A stretch of 64,000 nucleotides of DNA from Flavobacteriales bacterium (GTDB taxonomy: Bacteria > Bacteroidota > Bacteroidia > CAIKAF01): NCBI GenBank assembly GCA_025055635.1, contig JANWWQ010000002.1, positions 41,714-105,713 of the forward strand, read 5' to 3'. This document shows, piece by piece, positions 56,282-64,000 of this stretch; the first letter of the stretch is position 1, and every line of letters begins with the position of its first letter. The notes below the pieces were generated by a model, which worked only from the letters and a program-made list of their open reading frames with translations, made no database searches and had not been told where the DNA came from. The position numbers were made by a program, and so were the translations under genes.

Positions 56282-56874
56282 GTCCTAAGTTTACGGGGCG
56301 TTCTCGGGAAGATTATCTCCTGGTCCTGAGAGCTGCCGAACACAATGACAGTGCAGCTTTTGCGGAGCTCCTCCGGCGTTACAAAGAACCATTATTCTAT
56401 ATGTTCCTGAAAATTACCGGTCGCCAGGAAGATGCCGAGGACCTTACGATTCTCTCTTTGACCAAAGCTTTTCAAAATATTCGCAATTACCGGCCTGAAT
56501 ATCCATTTGGTACTTGGCTTTTCCGTATTGCCACTAATACAGGCATTGATTTCCTGAGGAAGAAAAAACTGGCCACAACTTCTTTGGACCAGTATCATGA
56601 ACAGGAAGACGGCGATCAGCTCAAGCCTCAGATAATCTCGGAAGACCTGACCCCTGAAGAAGAATTGATTTTAAAAGAACGCGCAGAAATTTTGAAGCAA
56701 ATCATCCAGAATCTGAAACCTCGCTATCGTATGTTAATGGAACTGCGCTATTACGAACAACTTACTTACGAGGAAATCGCGGACCGGATGCATTTGCCAG
56801 TGGGCACGGTCAAAGCCCTGCTTTTTCGCGGTCGCATGCTCATCGCTCAGACGCTTGGTAATGTAAAACCCTAG
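56227..56874 (+). CDS. ECF-type RNA polymerase sigma-70 factor
   Basis: Region 2 (AFAELLRRYKEPLFYMFLKITGRQEDAEDLTILSLTKAFQNIRNYRPEYPFGTWLFRIATNTGIDFLRKKK) and region 4 (LKPRYRMLMELRYYEQLTYEEIADRMHLPVGTVKALLFRGR) are clear. DLSPKFTGRSREDYLLVLRAA resembles the N-terminus of a conserved Bacteroidota sigma group. The ATG at 56227 would overlap the glycosyltransferase gene by 55 nt. A GTG at 56272 (VDLSPKF) would reduce this to 10 nt and fits the family better. No anti-sigma gene is adjacent. Confidence 0.9.
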   Translation: MAGGRGAKSIQKLHKVDLSPKFTGRSREDYLLVLRAAEHNDSAAFAELLRRYKEPLFYMFLKITGRQEDAEDLTILSLTKAFQNIRNYRPEYPFGTWLFRIATNTGIDFLRKKKLATTSLDQYHEQEDGDQLKPQIISEDLTPEEELILKERAEILKQIIQNLKPRYRMLMELRYYEQLTYEEIADRMHLPVGTVKALLFRGRMLIAQTLGNVKP

Positions 56875-56882
56875 GTGCCTTC

Positions 56883-59435
56883 ATGAGGACCTCCTCAGCG
56901 GGCAAAGCCTTGTGGTGGATGTGCCTTTGGGGGCTTTTACCTGCATGGGCCGTTCCACAGACCGCTTCGGATCTTTATAGCCGACTGAAAGCCCTTAAGA
57001 ACACCCATACTGTGCTTTATGTAGCGGCCCATCCGGACGACGAAAATACCCGACTGCTCACATGGCTGGCCCACCATGAAGGCATGCGCGTGGCTTACCT
57101 GTCGCTCACTAGGGGTGAAGGGGGGCAAAACCTCGTTGGAAAAGAGCAGGGATTTTCCTTAGGTGTGTTGCGTACCCAGGAATTGCTGGCAGCCCGACGA
57201 TTGGATGGCGCCGAACAGTACTTCACTACCGCTCGCGACTTTGGCTTCTCTAAATCGGCGGAGGAAACTCTGCGTTTTTGGAACCGGGACTCGGTTTTGC
57301 ATGATATAGTGTGGGTGATCCGCTGGTTGCAGCCCGATGTGGTAGTATGCCGCTTTCCGACCACAGGTGAAGGGGGCCATGGCCACCATACGGCTTCAGC
57401 CATTTTAACGTTAGAGGCCCACAGATTGGCAGCTGACCCGACCGCTTATCCGGGCCAGTTAGCATGGGTAAGACCTTTTCGTTGCCCCCGCTTGCTATGG
57501 AATACTTTTCAGTTTGGCACTATCAATACCACCGACTCCACGCAATTTCGGGTTGATGTGGGCACCTATCTTCCGCTGCTGGGCAAAAGCACGGGTGAAA
57601 TTGCGGCCGAGAGCCGTTCTCTGCACCGCAGCCAAGGGTTTGGGACGGAAAAGCGGCGCCACGGTCAGTGGGAATACTTCAAGACCCTCCACGGCTCCCC
57701 GCCTATCGTGGGGATTACGGACCATGTTCCCGCCGGATGGCGGCGGTTTGAAGGCCTGGGCTTCGTGGATGATGTGCTGGATTCCCTTCTGCGCTTTTTT
57801 GACCTGGAAAAGCCTGAAAAAACAGCGCCGGCCCTACTTCGCTTGCGCCAGCAAATACTTCAGAGACTGGAGGGGAAGTCTTTTCCCCCAGCCATCGTGC
57901 AATACCGGTTGGCCCAAATGGTCCAATGGGCCCTGGATGCCTGTGGTTTTTACGCAGAATTAACCGCATCGCAACCCTCTAGAGTAGTCAATACCCCATT
58001 TGAGTATCGGCTTTATGGTATTAATCGCAGTGCCATACCTATACGCGTCCTCGGCGTGAAAGGATGGGGCTATGAACGGGCATTTTCTGTTCTTTTGGAA
58101 CGAGGGGTTCCTCTGGTTGATACGTTGCGTGGCCAATCCCAATGGGTGGAGCCGGTGAGTCGTCCTTATGCTTACCTGGAAAGGGAGCCATTAAGGGTAT
58201 TTATTCCCGCTGAAATGAGCACAAGTTGGAATCCGGAGTATCACTTGGAAGGAGCCGAAATGGAAGCTTATGCACCGGTGTTTCACTTGCCCGAGTACCG
58301 GCCAGAAACCACTTGGCGCCTGCTTCTGGAAGTGGCTGGTTTCCCAATAGAGTGTACCCTGCAGGTGCAATATAAAAAATTAGAGCCTGACCGCGGCGAA
58401 GTTTTCAGTCCTTTTGTGTTGGTCCCCCCCATAGTGCTGGAGACGGATAAAGAATTTCTCCTATGCTCCCGTTCCCACTCAGGTTCCCTTCGGCTCACCA
58501 TCCGCAATTACGGGCAAGCTAGGCCTTGCAGGGCCCGTCTACGTGCCCCCTCTTCTTACCTTATAACCCCCGACTCGGTTCTTTTTACCTTGGGAGCCGC
58601 CAGGGACACCCAGATTGAGTTCACTGTGCGCATACTGCCCCAAGCTCCTGCGGATGGCAGACCCGTACGGCTGATACCTGAGGTGGCCTCCCAAGGGGAG
58701 GTGTTTTCTTTAACAAAGATTTCTATTTCCTATCCTCACATTCCAGAACAGATACTTTTCCAACCTCTCTTAATTCCGGCCTGTTATGGCCCATGGCCTT
58801 CCAGATCAAAAACCCGTTGCCTTTACGTGGAAGGGGCTGGTGACAAAGGGCCGGATGCTTTACGCCAGCTTGGGTTTGAGGTGACCGTTTGGGAAATGAA
58901 ACAGCCCCGACCCCCCGCATCTTGGACCCGTAACACCGATGTAGTGGTATTCGGTATCAGGGCCCTTAATACACGTGATGACCTTCCCTCCTTTTTTCCT
59001 GAGCTTTGGAAATTTGTTCGCAAGGGAGGACGGGTCGTGTTTCAGTACAACACTTTGCAGGATTTGTGCTGTAAGGAAGCTTTCCCTCTGCTGCCCCGCA
59101 TTTCGCGTCGTCGCGTGGCGGATGAGACGGCGCCCGTTGAATTCCTGCAGCCCAACCATCCTCTCCTGAAAAGGCCCTTGATGGTGGAGCCCTCCGATTT
59201 TGACTTTTGGGTGCAGGAGCGGGCCCTGTATATTCCGGATCAATGGAATGGAACATGGACAGCACTATTGCGTATGGCTGATGCGGGGGAAGAACCTTCA
59301 GATGGAAGCTTACTAGTAGCCGAGCTTGGGAAAGGAGAGATAGTTTACACAACCCTTTCCTTCTTCAGACAATTGCCTGCTGCGGTTCCGGGGGCCGTGA
59401 AATTGTTTTATAACCTGATCGCAAGAGGAAGGTGA
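56883..59435 (+). CDS. Large PIG-L/LmbE-family deacetylase, exported
   Basis: This 850-residue protein has a signal peptide (WWMCLWGLLPAWAVPQ). The N-terminal PIG-L domain (about 45-270) shows the zinc motif AHPDDE and the distal HGHHTAS. PIG-L enzymes deacetylate N-acetylglucosaminyl groups. A long C-terminal part (about 280-850) has beta-rich regions (NYGQARPCRARLRAP..) and a late globular domain (VVVFGIRALNTRDDLPSFFPELWKFVRKGGRVVFQYNT) resembling a glutamine-amidotransferase-like fold. It follows the sigma gene by 8 nt. Confidence 0.85.
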   Translation: MRTSSAGKALWWMCLWGLLPAWAVPQTASDLYSRLKALKNTHTVLYVAAHPDDENTRLLTWLAHHEGMRVAYLSLTRGEGGQNLVGKEQGFSLGVLRTQELLAARRLDGAEQYFTTARDFGFSKSAEETLRFWNRDSVLHDIVWVIRWLQPDVVVCRFPTTGEGGHGHHTASAILTLEAHRLAADPTAYPGQLAWVRPFRCPRLLWNTFQFGTINTTDSTQFRVDVGTYLPLLGKSTGEIAAESRSLHRSQGFGTEKRRHGQWEYFKTLHGSPPIVGITDHVPAGWRRFEGLGFVDDVLDSLLRFFDLEKPEKTAPALLRLRQQILQRLEGKSFPPAIVQYRLAQMVQWALDACGFYAELTASQPSRVVNTPFEYRLYGINRSAIPIRVLGVKGWGYERAFSVLLERGVPLVDTLRGQSQWVEPVSRPYAYLEREPLRVFIPAEMSTSWNPEYHLEGAEMEAYAPVFHLPEYRPETTWRLLLEVAGFPIECTLQVQYKKLEPDRGEVFSPFVLVPPIVLETDKEFLLCSRSHSGSLRLTIRNYGQARPCRARLRAPSSYLITPDSVLFTLGAARDTQIEFTVRILPQAPADGRPVRLIPEVASQGEVFSLTKISISYPHIPEQILFQPLLIPACYGPWPSRSKTRCLYVEGAGDKGPDALRQLGFEVTVWEMKQPRPPASWTRNTDVVVFGIRALNTRDDLPSFFPELWKFVRKGGRVVFQYNTLQDLCCKEAFPLLPRISRRRVADETAPVEFLQPNHPLLKRPLMVEPSDFDFWVQERALYIPDQWNGTWTALLRMADAGEEPSDGSLLVAELGKGEIVYTTLSFFRQLPAAVPGAVKLFYNLIARGR

Positions 59436-59459
59436 AAAAAAAATAAGATGAAATGAAAT

Positions 59460-59745
59460 GCCTGAAGGGGCGCCTCAAGGTGACAAGCGGTCCGACCTGT
59501 GGGTGCCGGGGGATAAAAGTGAACTTTAGGCGCATTTTGGTTTGAGCCGTTCAGCACTTGGAAGTACCTTCCGTGGAGACGTCCTTATTAATTTAGCGCC
59601 AGGAAATGCTCCTGATGAAGAGACCTTCCAGGGGGCTCATGGAAGAGTTTAAGAGATTGTGTTCCTTTGGGCAGTTGAGAGCTGCTCCTACGGAGCCGAT
59701 GCCCCCGCAAGGGTATGCCCACAATATGTATTCAGTGAAAATTAA
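59460..59745. repeat. GC-rich ORF-free element, copy C
   Basis: This is the spacer between the convergent PIG-L and GT22 genes. It has gene-like GC but no ORF. Blocks GTGCCGGGGGATAAAAG (59503), CAGCAC.TGGAAG.ACCTTCCGTGGAGA, AGGGGGCTCATGGAA and GAGAGCTG..GGAGCCGATGCC parallel B2 positions from 51160 to 51390 in the same order. Perfect small hairpins GGAAG-TAC-CTTCC (59560-59572) and GCTCC-TAC-GGAGC (59684-59696) are present. The alignment is by eye with gaps. Confidence 0.42.
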
Positions 59746-61230
59746 TTACAGAGCTGTGATATTATCCGGAATATAAATAACATAGGCTCGCACATTATGT
59801 GGAAGGTGAAAACCCTGCTCCCGAATTTTTCGCAGAAGAGGGGCGTATAAATTCTGGTAAGCTATGCGCAGGGGACCACAACGGGGCTCTGCCTGGCGTC
59901 GGAGAGCTTCTTCGCGGCTGACCTCAGTGATAAATGCCGTGCAGGGTGGGTTAGAGCCAAGCTTTAGCCAACGAACAAGGGGTATAAATTGCACCCGACG
60001 CTGGCGGGGTTGGAGAAATGTGAATTTCAAAGCGCCATCGTCATAAGGGCTTAGGAAATGATGCTCCTCATCGTACACCACCGTGGCCCCCTGCGGTAAG
60101 GGAAACTCATACAGGTTCTTCAGGAACCAGAAATTGTCGGAGGGAGGGAGGAATACCGTCCAACCCATCAATAGAAAATTGGCGCCCACGGCGGGCTTCA
60201 GGAGGGCCTGGCCCACCTTTTTGAGCGCCGATAGGCGTCCCAGGAATTCCATGGCCAGACCTACTACATAGGGCACAAGCAGGTACATAGGAAACAAAAA
60301 GCGCAATTCCTTGTGTCCTACGAGGCTGTGCGCAAGCAAAAAGGGAAGACTCGTAGTGGTAAAGGCATGGCCCGGAAAGCGTACCAGCAGTAGGAGGTAA
60401 CCCAAAATGACGAAGGGGCCCAGGGCCAGCAAGGGCCCCCAGGCCAGGCATTTTAGGTAGTAGTACCAGGGTTTAACGCCAAAAGCCACCGCCTTTTGAT
60501 GCACGATATTTTCAAGGTAATAGTTGTAAGGCGGCATCACCCATTTTCCGTAAAACCAGGCATCCAGGAGAAGGCCGCCTCCTAATGCAATGAGCCCCCC
60601 CAGAGCCGTGAGAAGGGGCACGCGCCAGGCCCGCCGGTAACGCACCAGCATCCAGAGGCTCAGACCCAGCAGCGCAAAGGCAATCTGGTACCGGGCGTGA
60701 AAACTCAAACCCAGCAGGGCCCCGGCCGCCATCAGACGGCCGCTACTCTTTTTCTCAGCGTCCTTCAGAAGGGCAAGACTGAGAAATAGCAGGCACCCCG
60801 AAACATTCTCGGAAGAAAAGCGCACCGCCAGGTACGGTGTGGTGTAAAGCCACAAGGCAAGGAACAGGACAATGGTCTGACGGGTCTTGGGAAAGAAATC
60901 GCCGGCAAAGGTGTTCCAGCAACTCAAAGCCGTTGTAAAAAATAAAAGGCCTGCTAAAAACCTAAAAAATGTCATGAGGTAAAAAGGGTGAAACCACCCC
61001 AGTCCCTCACTGATTTTAATGGCAGCCCATACGAGCGAGGGTTGCAGTGTGGGCCTCATGTGGCGGTTAAATTCCCAGGGCAGATCTTCAGCAGGCGTGA
61101 TGCCGGCCCGCCACGAAGCAAATTCAAAAATCTGGAAATACTCATCCGGATGGTGATAGCCTAAGCTAAACCAGGAAGCCAGCGCAATCAAAAAGAAACC
61201 CACCCATTTAATGGTATTATGCTGTGCCAT
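59746..61230 (-). CDS. GT22 Alg9/PIG-B-like mannosyltransferase
   Basis: This 494-residue multi-pass membrane protein carries the family 22 signature HPDEYFQIFEFASWRAG after the first transmembrane helix, plus RPTLQPSLVWA and the KELRFLFPMYLLVPY motif. GT22 enzymes use polyprenyl-phosphate sugars. The family is best known from eukaryotic N-glycan and GPI assembly, with scattered bacterial members. The acceptor is unknown. It is convergent with the PIG-L deacetylase gene. Confidence 0.88.
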   Translation of the reverse strand: MAQHNTIKWVGFFLIALASWFSLGYHHPDEYFQIFEFASWRAGITPAEDLPWEFNRHMRPTLQPSLVWAAIKISEGLGWFHPFYLMTFFRFLAGLLFFTTALSCWNTFAGDFFPKTRQTIVLFLALWLYTTPYLAVRFSSENVSGCLLFLSLALLKDAEKKSSGRLMAAGALLGLSFHARYQIAFALLGLSLWMLVRYRRAWRVPLLTALGGLIALGGGLLLDAWFYGKWVMPPYNYYLENIVHQKAVAFGVKPWYYYLKCLAWGPLLALGPFVILGYLLLLVRFPGHAFTTTSLPFLLAHSLVGHKELRFLFPMYLLVPYVVGLAMEFLGRLSALKKVGQALLKPAVGANFLLMGWTVFLPPSDNFWFLKNLYEFPLPQGATVVYDEEHHFLSPYDDGALKFTFLQPRQRRVQFIPLVRWLKLGSNPPCTAFITEVSREEALRRQAEPRCGPLRIAYQNLYAPLLRKIREQGFHLPHNVRAYVIYIPDNITAL

Positions 61231-61552
61231 AGATGCAGTCTTCGTAGAGAAAGATGTGTATTAAAATAAAATTTTTGGCGTGCACAAAAATTCAAAAATT
61301 CCCTTCATTGTCTCCCTCTATATTATTAAAAGATAAATTTTTCGCAGAATAAAGTAATTTGAAATGAATTTTTATTAAAACGAAAATTAACTTTGGTATT
61401 ATAAACTTAATTTAAAAACCTCTTTTCGTCTACGTATAGACGAAATTTTAGCTCATTTTTTGGGCTTCCTGCATTTACATAAATTAAAATGGTCTTTTTT
61501 AAAAAAGGAAAGTTGAATTTTATTTGCATTTCAGATAAGTTCTCCCTGCCGC
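61231..61552. other. AT-rich intergenic region between the GT22 gene and aspS
   Basis: AT-rich, no ORF. It holds one perfect 22-nt dyad (61424-61445) and a TAACTTTG box at 61388-61395 that could be a second, distal promoter for aspS. Confidence 0.55.
61424..61445. promoter_or_regulatory. Perfect 9-bp inverted repeat upstream of aspS
   Basis: TTTCGTCTA-CGTA-TAGACGAAA: two perfect 9-nt arms around a 4-nt centre. If the TAACTTTG box at 61388 is a promoter, the dyad lies in the 5' untranslated region. It may be an operator or a weak terminator (TTTT follows on the plus strand). Confidence 0.5.
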
Positions 61553-61560
61553 TACCTTTG
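61553..61560 (+). promoter_or_regulatory. Promoter -7 box (TACCTTTG) for aspS
   Basis: A perfect TAnnTTTG box lies 6 nt before the GTG at 61567, predicting a leaderless transcript. A TTTG 26 nt further upstream is slightly too far to be an ideal -33. It supports the GTG over the ATG at 61489. Confidence 0.5.
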
Positions 61561-61566
61561 CCCGCT

Positions 61567-63357
61567 GTGAAAGTTACGACCGCTTATCGTTCCAGCCACT
61601 GTGGCCAACTGAGAGCTACGGAGGTGGGCAAGGAGGTAACGCTCAGCGGGTGGGTGCGGCGCCTCCGAAAAATGGGCGCTCTCATATTCCTGGACCTCGC
61701 CGACCGCTATGGTATTACGCAAATAGTGTTTGATCACACCGTGGACGCTAGCTTATGGTCTGCAGCCCAGGAGCTGGGACGCGAATATGTGGTGCAGGTG
61801 AGCGGACAGGTCCGCCCCCGCGAAGCGCCTAATCCCCAGTTAGCCACCGGTGAGATAGAAGTCCTCGCTCATAGCCTACGCGTGCTAAACACGTCAGAGG
61901 TTCCACCCTTTCGCCTGGAAAATGAAACCGATGGGGGGGAAGAACTTTTGATGCGCTTCAGGTACTTGGACCTCCGCCGTCCTATTAATCAGCAGCGCCT
62001 CCTTCTGCGCCATCGCATGGCCATGGCAGTGCGTAAATATCTCAGTGAGCAGGGTTTCCTGGAAATTGAAACGCCCTTTCTCATTAAGTCCACTCCAGAG
62101 GGGGCGCGTGACTTTGTGGTGCCTTCTCGCTTGCATCCCGGACAGTTTTACGCCTTACCTCAATCACCCCAAACCTTCAAACAATTACTTATGGTGGCAG
62201 GGTTAGACCGTTATTTTCAGATTGTCCGCTGTTTCAGAGACGAAGACCTTCGGGCAGACCGTCAGCCGGAATTCACGCAAATTGATTGTGAGATGAGCTT
62301 TGTGGACAGGGAGGATGTGTTGCATATGTTTGAAGGCCTGGTGCGATACCTCTTCCAGGAGATCAAAGGCTTTGACCCGGGGCCCTTTGCCCGTCTCACT
62401 TATGAGGAGGCTCTCAGACTTTATGGAACGGATAAGCCTGACCTGCGCTTCACAATGACAATCACGGAGTTCAAGACACCGGCAGGCGAGGACCTTTTTG
62501 CCGGGGCAGGCTTTCGCATCGCTGAGCAAGCTCCTTACATGGGAGGGTTGTGCGTGGAAGGCGGGGCCACCCTCACCCGTCGGCAACTGGATGAGCTTAT
62601 AGAGTTTGTAAAGCGTCCCCAGATTGGGGCAGAGGGTTTGTTATGGTGTCGCTGGAATACTGATGGCTCTACGTCTTCAAGTATGGATAAATTTTTTGAG
62701 GAGAGCAGGCGGTTGTCCTGGTTGCAAAAGGCCGGGGCGCGCCCGGGAGATCTTCTCCTTTTTCTGGCCGGCGAGCCCGAGAAAACCCGGCGCCAGTTAG
62801 GAGAGCTTCGGTTGGAAGTGGCCCGTAAGCTTCAGCTCCGGCCAGCAGACCGCTTTGCGTGCCTGTGGATTACGGATTTCCCGCTTTTGGAATGGGACAG
62901 TGGGGAAAACCGATGGGTAGCCATGCATCACCCCTTTACAGCACCATTACCAGAAGATCTGGCCTTTTTGGAAGAGAAACCTGGTTCTGTCCGCGCAAAT
63001 GCCTACGACATAGTCATCAACGGTGCAGAGGTAGGCGGCGGCAGCATCCGCATCCACGATGAGCAGTTACAAAAAAAAGTGTTTCGGCTTTTGGGTTTCT
63101 CGGACGAAGAGGCCCAGGCTCGCTTCGGCTTCTTGATGAATGCTTTCCGGTATGGAGCCCCGCCCCATGGAGGCATTGCCTTTGGTTTTGATCGGCTCGT
63201 AGCCCTGTTTGCGGGTTGTGAGAGCATCCGGGAGGTGATTGCCTTCCCTAAGAACAACGCCGGCCGGGATACCATGATCAACGCCCCGGACAGCATAGAG
63301 CCCCGCCAATGGGAAGAACTGCACATTCGTCCTGCATTTTCAAACGCTAACCCATGA
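61567..63357 (+). CDS. aspS: Aspartyl-tRNA synthetase
   Basis: This class IIb enzyme charges tRNA-Asp. The OB-fold anticodon-binding domain opens with YRSSHCGQLRATEVGKEVTLSGWVRRLR. Motif 2 (FRDEDLRADRQPEFTQIDCEMSF), the bacterial insertion (GAD) domain and motif 3 (GGIAFGFDRLVALFAG) are intact. The ORF track starts at 61489. The GTG at 61567 gives 596 residues, near family length, with a -7 box just before it. The stop overlaps the purD start (ATGA). Confidence 0.95.
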   Translation: MKVTTAYRSSHCGQLRATEVGKEVTLSGWVRRLRKMGALIFLDLADRYGITQIVFDHTVDASLWSAAQELGREYVVQVSGQVRPREAPNPQLATGEIEVLAHSLRVLNTSEVPPFRLENETDGGEELLMRFRYLDLRRPINQQRLLLRHRMAMAVRKYLSEQGFLEIETPFLIKSTPEGARDFVVPSRLHPGQFYALPQSPQTFKQLLMVAGLDRYFQIVRCFRDEDLRADRQPEFTQIDCEMSFVDREDVLHMFEGLVRYLFQEIKGFDPGPFARLTYEEALRLYGTDKPDLRFTMTITEFKTPAGEDLFAGAGFRIAEQAPYMGGLCVEGGATLTRRQLDELIEFVKRPQIGAEGLLWCRWNTDGSTSSSMDKFFEESRRLSWLQKAGARPGDLLLFLAGEPEKTRRQLGELRLEVARKLQLRPADRFACLWITDFPLLEWDSGENRWVAMHHPFTAPLPEDLAFLEEKPGSVRANAYDIVINGAEVGGGSIRIHDEQLQKKVFRLLGFSDEEAQARFGFLMNAFRYGAPPHGGIAFGFDRLVALFAGCESIREVIAFPKNNAGRDTMINAPDSIEPRQWEELHIRPAFSNANP

Positions 63358-64000
63358 AACCGCGCAAAGAAAAATTTCGTGTTTTGCTGTTGGGCAGCGG
63401 AGGCCGTGAATCGGCTCTGGCCTGGGCAATTGCCTGCAGCCCACACCTGGAGCAACTGTACATTAATCCTGGCAATCCAGGGACGGCGGAGTGGGGCATC
63501 AACGTCCGTCCGGAATTAAAAACCTTTGATGAAATCAAAGCGTTTTGCCTCGAAAAAGATATTGATTTTGTAATTCCAGGGCCGGAAGCTCCCTTAGTCA
63601 AGGGTATATATGATGCCTTTAAAAACGACCCTCTCACAGCAGCCATTGGCGTCATTGGCCCCTCACAACAAGGCGCCCTTCTGGAAGGCAGTAAGGCATT
63701 TGCCAAAGCTTTTATGCAGCGACACGGTATCCCTACCGCCGCTTATCACCTGGTGGATCGGGACACGCTCTACAAAGGCTTCCAAATCTTGGATAGCCAG
63801 AAGCCTCCCTACGTTTTAAAAGCTGACGGACTTGCGGCGGGGAAGGGGGTGCTGATCTTGGATGATGTGGATAACGCCAAAAGGGAACTGGCCTTCATGG
63901 TAGGGGAAAAAAAGTTCGGAGAAGCCGGCCGTAAGGTGCTCATTGAGGAATTCCTCCAAGGCATGGAATGCTCGGTGTTTGTGTTAACCGACGGCCAATC
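63354..64000 (+). CDS. purD: Phosphoribosylamine-glycine ligase, 5' part (runs off window)
   Basis: This ORF is missing from the track because it has no stop inside the window. From the ATG at 63354 it reads MKPRKEKFRVLLLGSGGRESALAWAIA, with IPGPEAPLVKGI, GPSQQGALLEGSKAFAKAFM and the ATP-grasp block VLKADGLAAGKGVLIL. GAR synthetase performs the second step of de novo purine synthesis. Its start overlaps the aspS stop by 4 nt, suggesting an aspS-purD operon. About 215 residues are present, roughly half the protein. Confidence 0.95.
   Translation, partial: MKPRKEKFRVLLLGSGGRESALAWAIACSPHLEQLYINPGNPGTAEWGINVRPELKTFDEIKAFCLEKDIDFVIPGPEAPLVKGIYDAFKNDPLTAAIGVIGPSQQGALLEGSKAFAKAFMQRHGIPTAAYHLVDRDTLYKGFQILDSQKPPYVLKADGLAAGKGVLILDDVDNAKRELAFMVGEKKFGEAGRKVLIEEFLQGMECSVFVLTDGQ

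Noticed and set aside
59590-59650. Hammerhead-like CTGATGAAGAG sequence in copy C
   Set aside because: The required GAAA partner and stem I/III closure were not found.

Overview
The window reads as a chromosomal segment of a Bacteroidota bacterium, probably of the order Flavobacteriales or a close relative. Four observations support this: neighbouring gldF and gldG gliding genes, a C-terminal type IX secretion (T9SS) sorting domain on a secreted hydrolase, a DUF4292 lipoprotein, and repeated use of the Bacteroidota -7 promoter box TAnnTTTG with almost no Shine-Dalgarno sequences. Genes are moderate in GC while many intergenic stretches are very AT-rich. No tRNA, rRNA, insertion sequence, prophage or CRISPR array was seen.

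Layout. 1-1142 has no gene; its first half is GC-rich and structured, its second half AT-rich. 1143-8344 holds a TlpA-like thioredoxin, a small membrane protein, the fumC-gpmA-phosphatase operon, the upp-membrane protein-HAD operon and an ABM-domain protein. 8380-13952 is gldF-gldG-DUF4340-like, then dnaN and a SirB1-like protein. A sterol desaturase-like gene and carA follow on the minus strand. 16450-34318 is one continuous minus-strand str-S10-spc-alpha ribosomal super-operon (rpsL to rplQ, including fusA, secY, map, infA, rpmJ and rpoA), with a clear promoter before rpsL and a perfect terminator after rplQ. 34472-37017 is a TPR protein plus DUF4292 lipoprotein operon. Next come an FAD oxidoreductase, a T9SS-exported S15/CocE hydrolase, an ECF sigma factor with a tandem-repeat promoter, a nucleoside phosphorylase, a universal stress protein, aroF-glyS, class Ia nrdB-nrdA and rmuC. 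53003-61230 is enriched in carbohydrate and envelope functions: two GT2 enzymes, a Tdh-like epimerase, a second ECF sigma factor, a large PIG-L deacetylase and an Alg9-type GT22 enzyme. The window ends with aspS and the start of purD.

Most of the window is housekeeping. The most unusual signal is a set of GC-rich, hairpin-dense, ORF-free intergenic segments (about 1-240, 50700-51425 and 59460-59745, possibly 5850-5998) that share short collinear sequence blocks. By eye they look like diverged copies of one non-coding element. Other points worth a second look are a 21-residue insert in ribosomal protein uS11, a 12-bp stem closing about 315 nt at the left end, tandem 15-bp repeats carrying TTGTACAA palindromes before an ECF sigma gene, a perfect 22-nt dyad before aspS, and an operon that places an ECF sigma gene between a glycosyltransferase and a PIG-L deacetylase.
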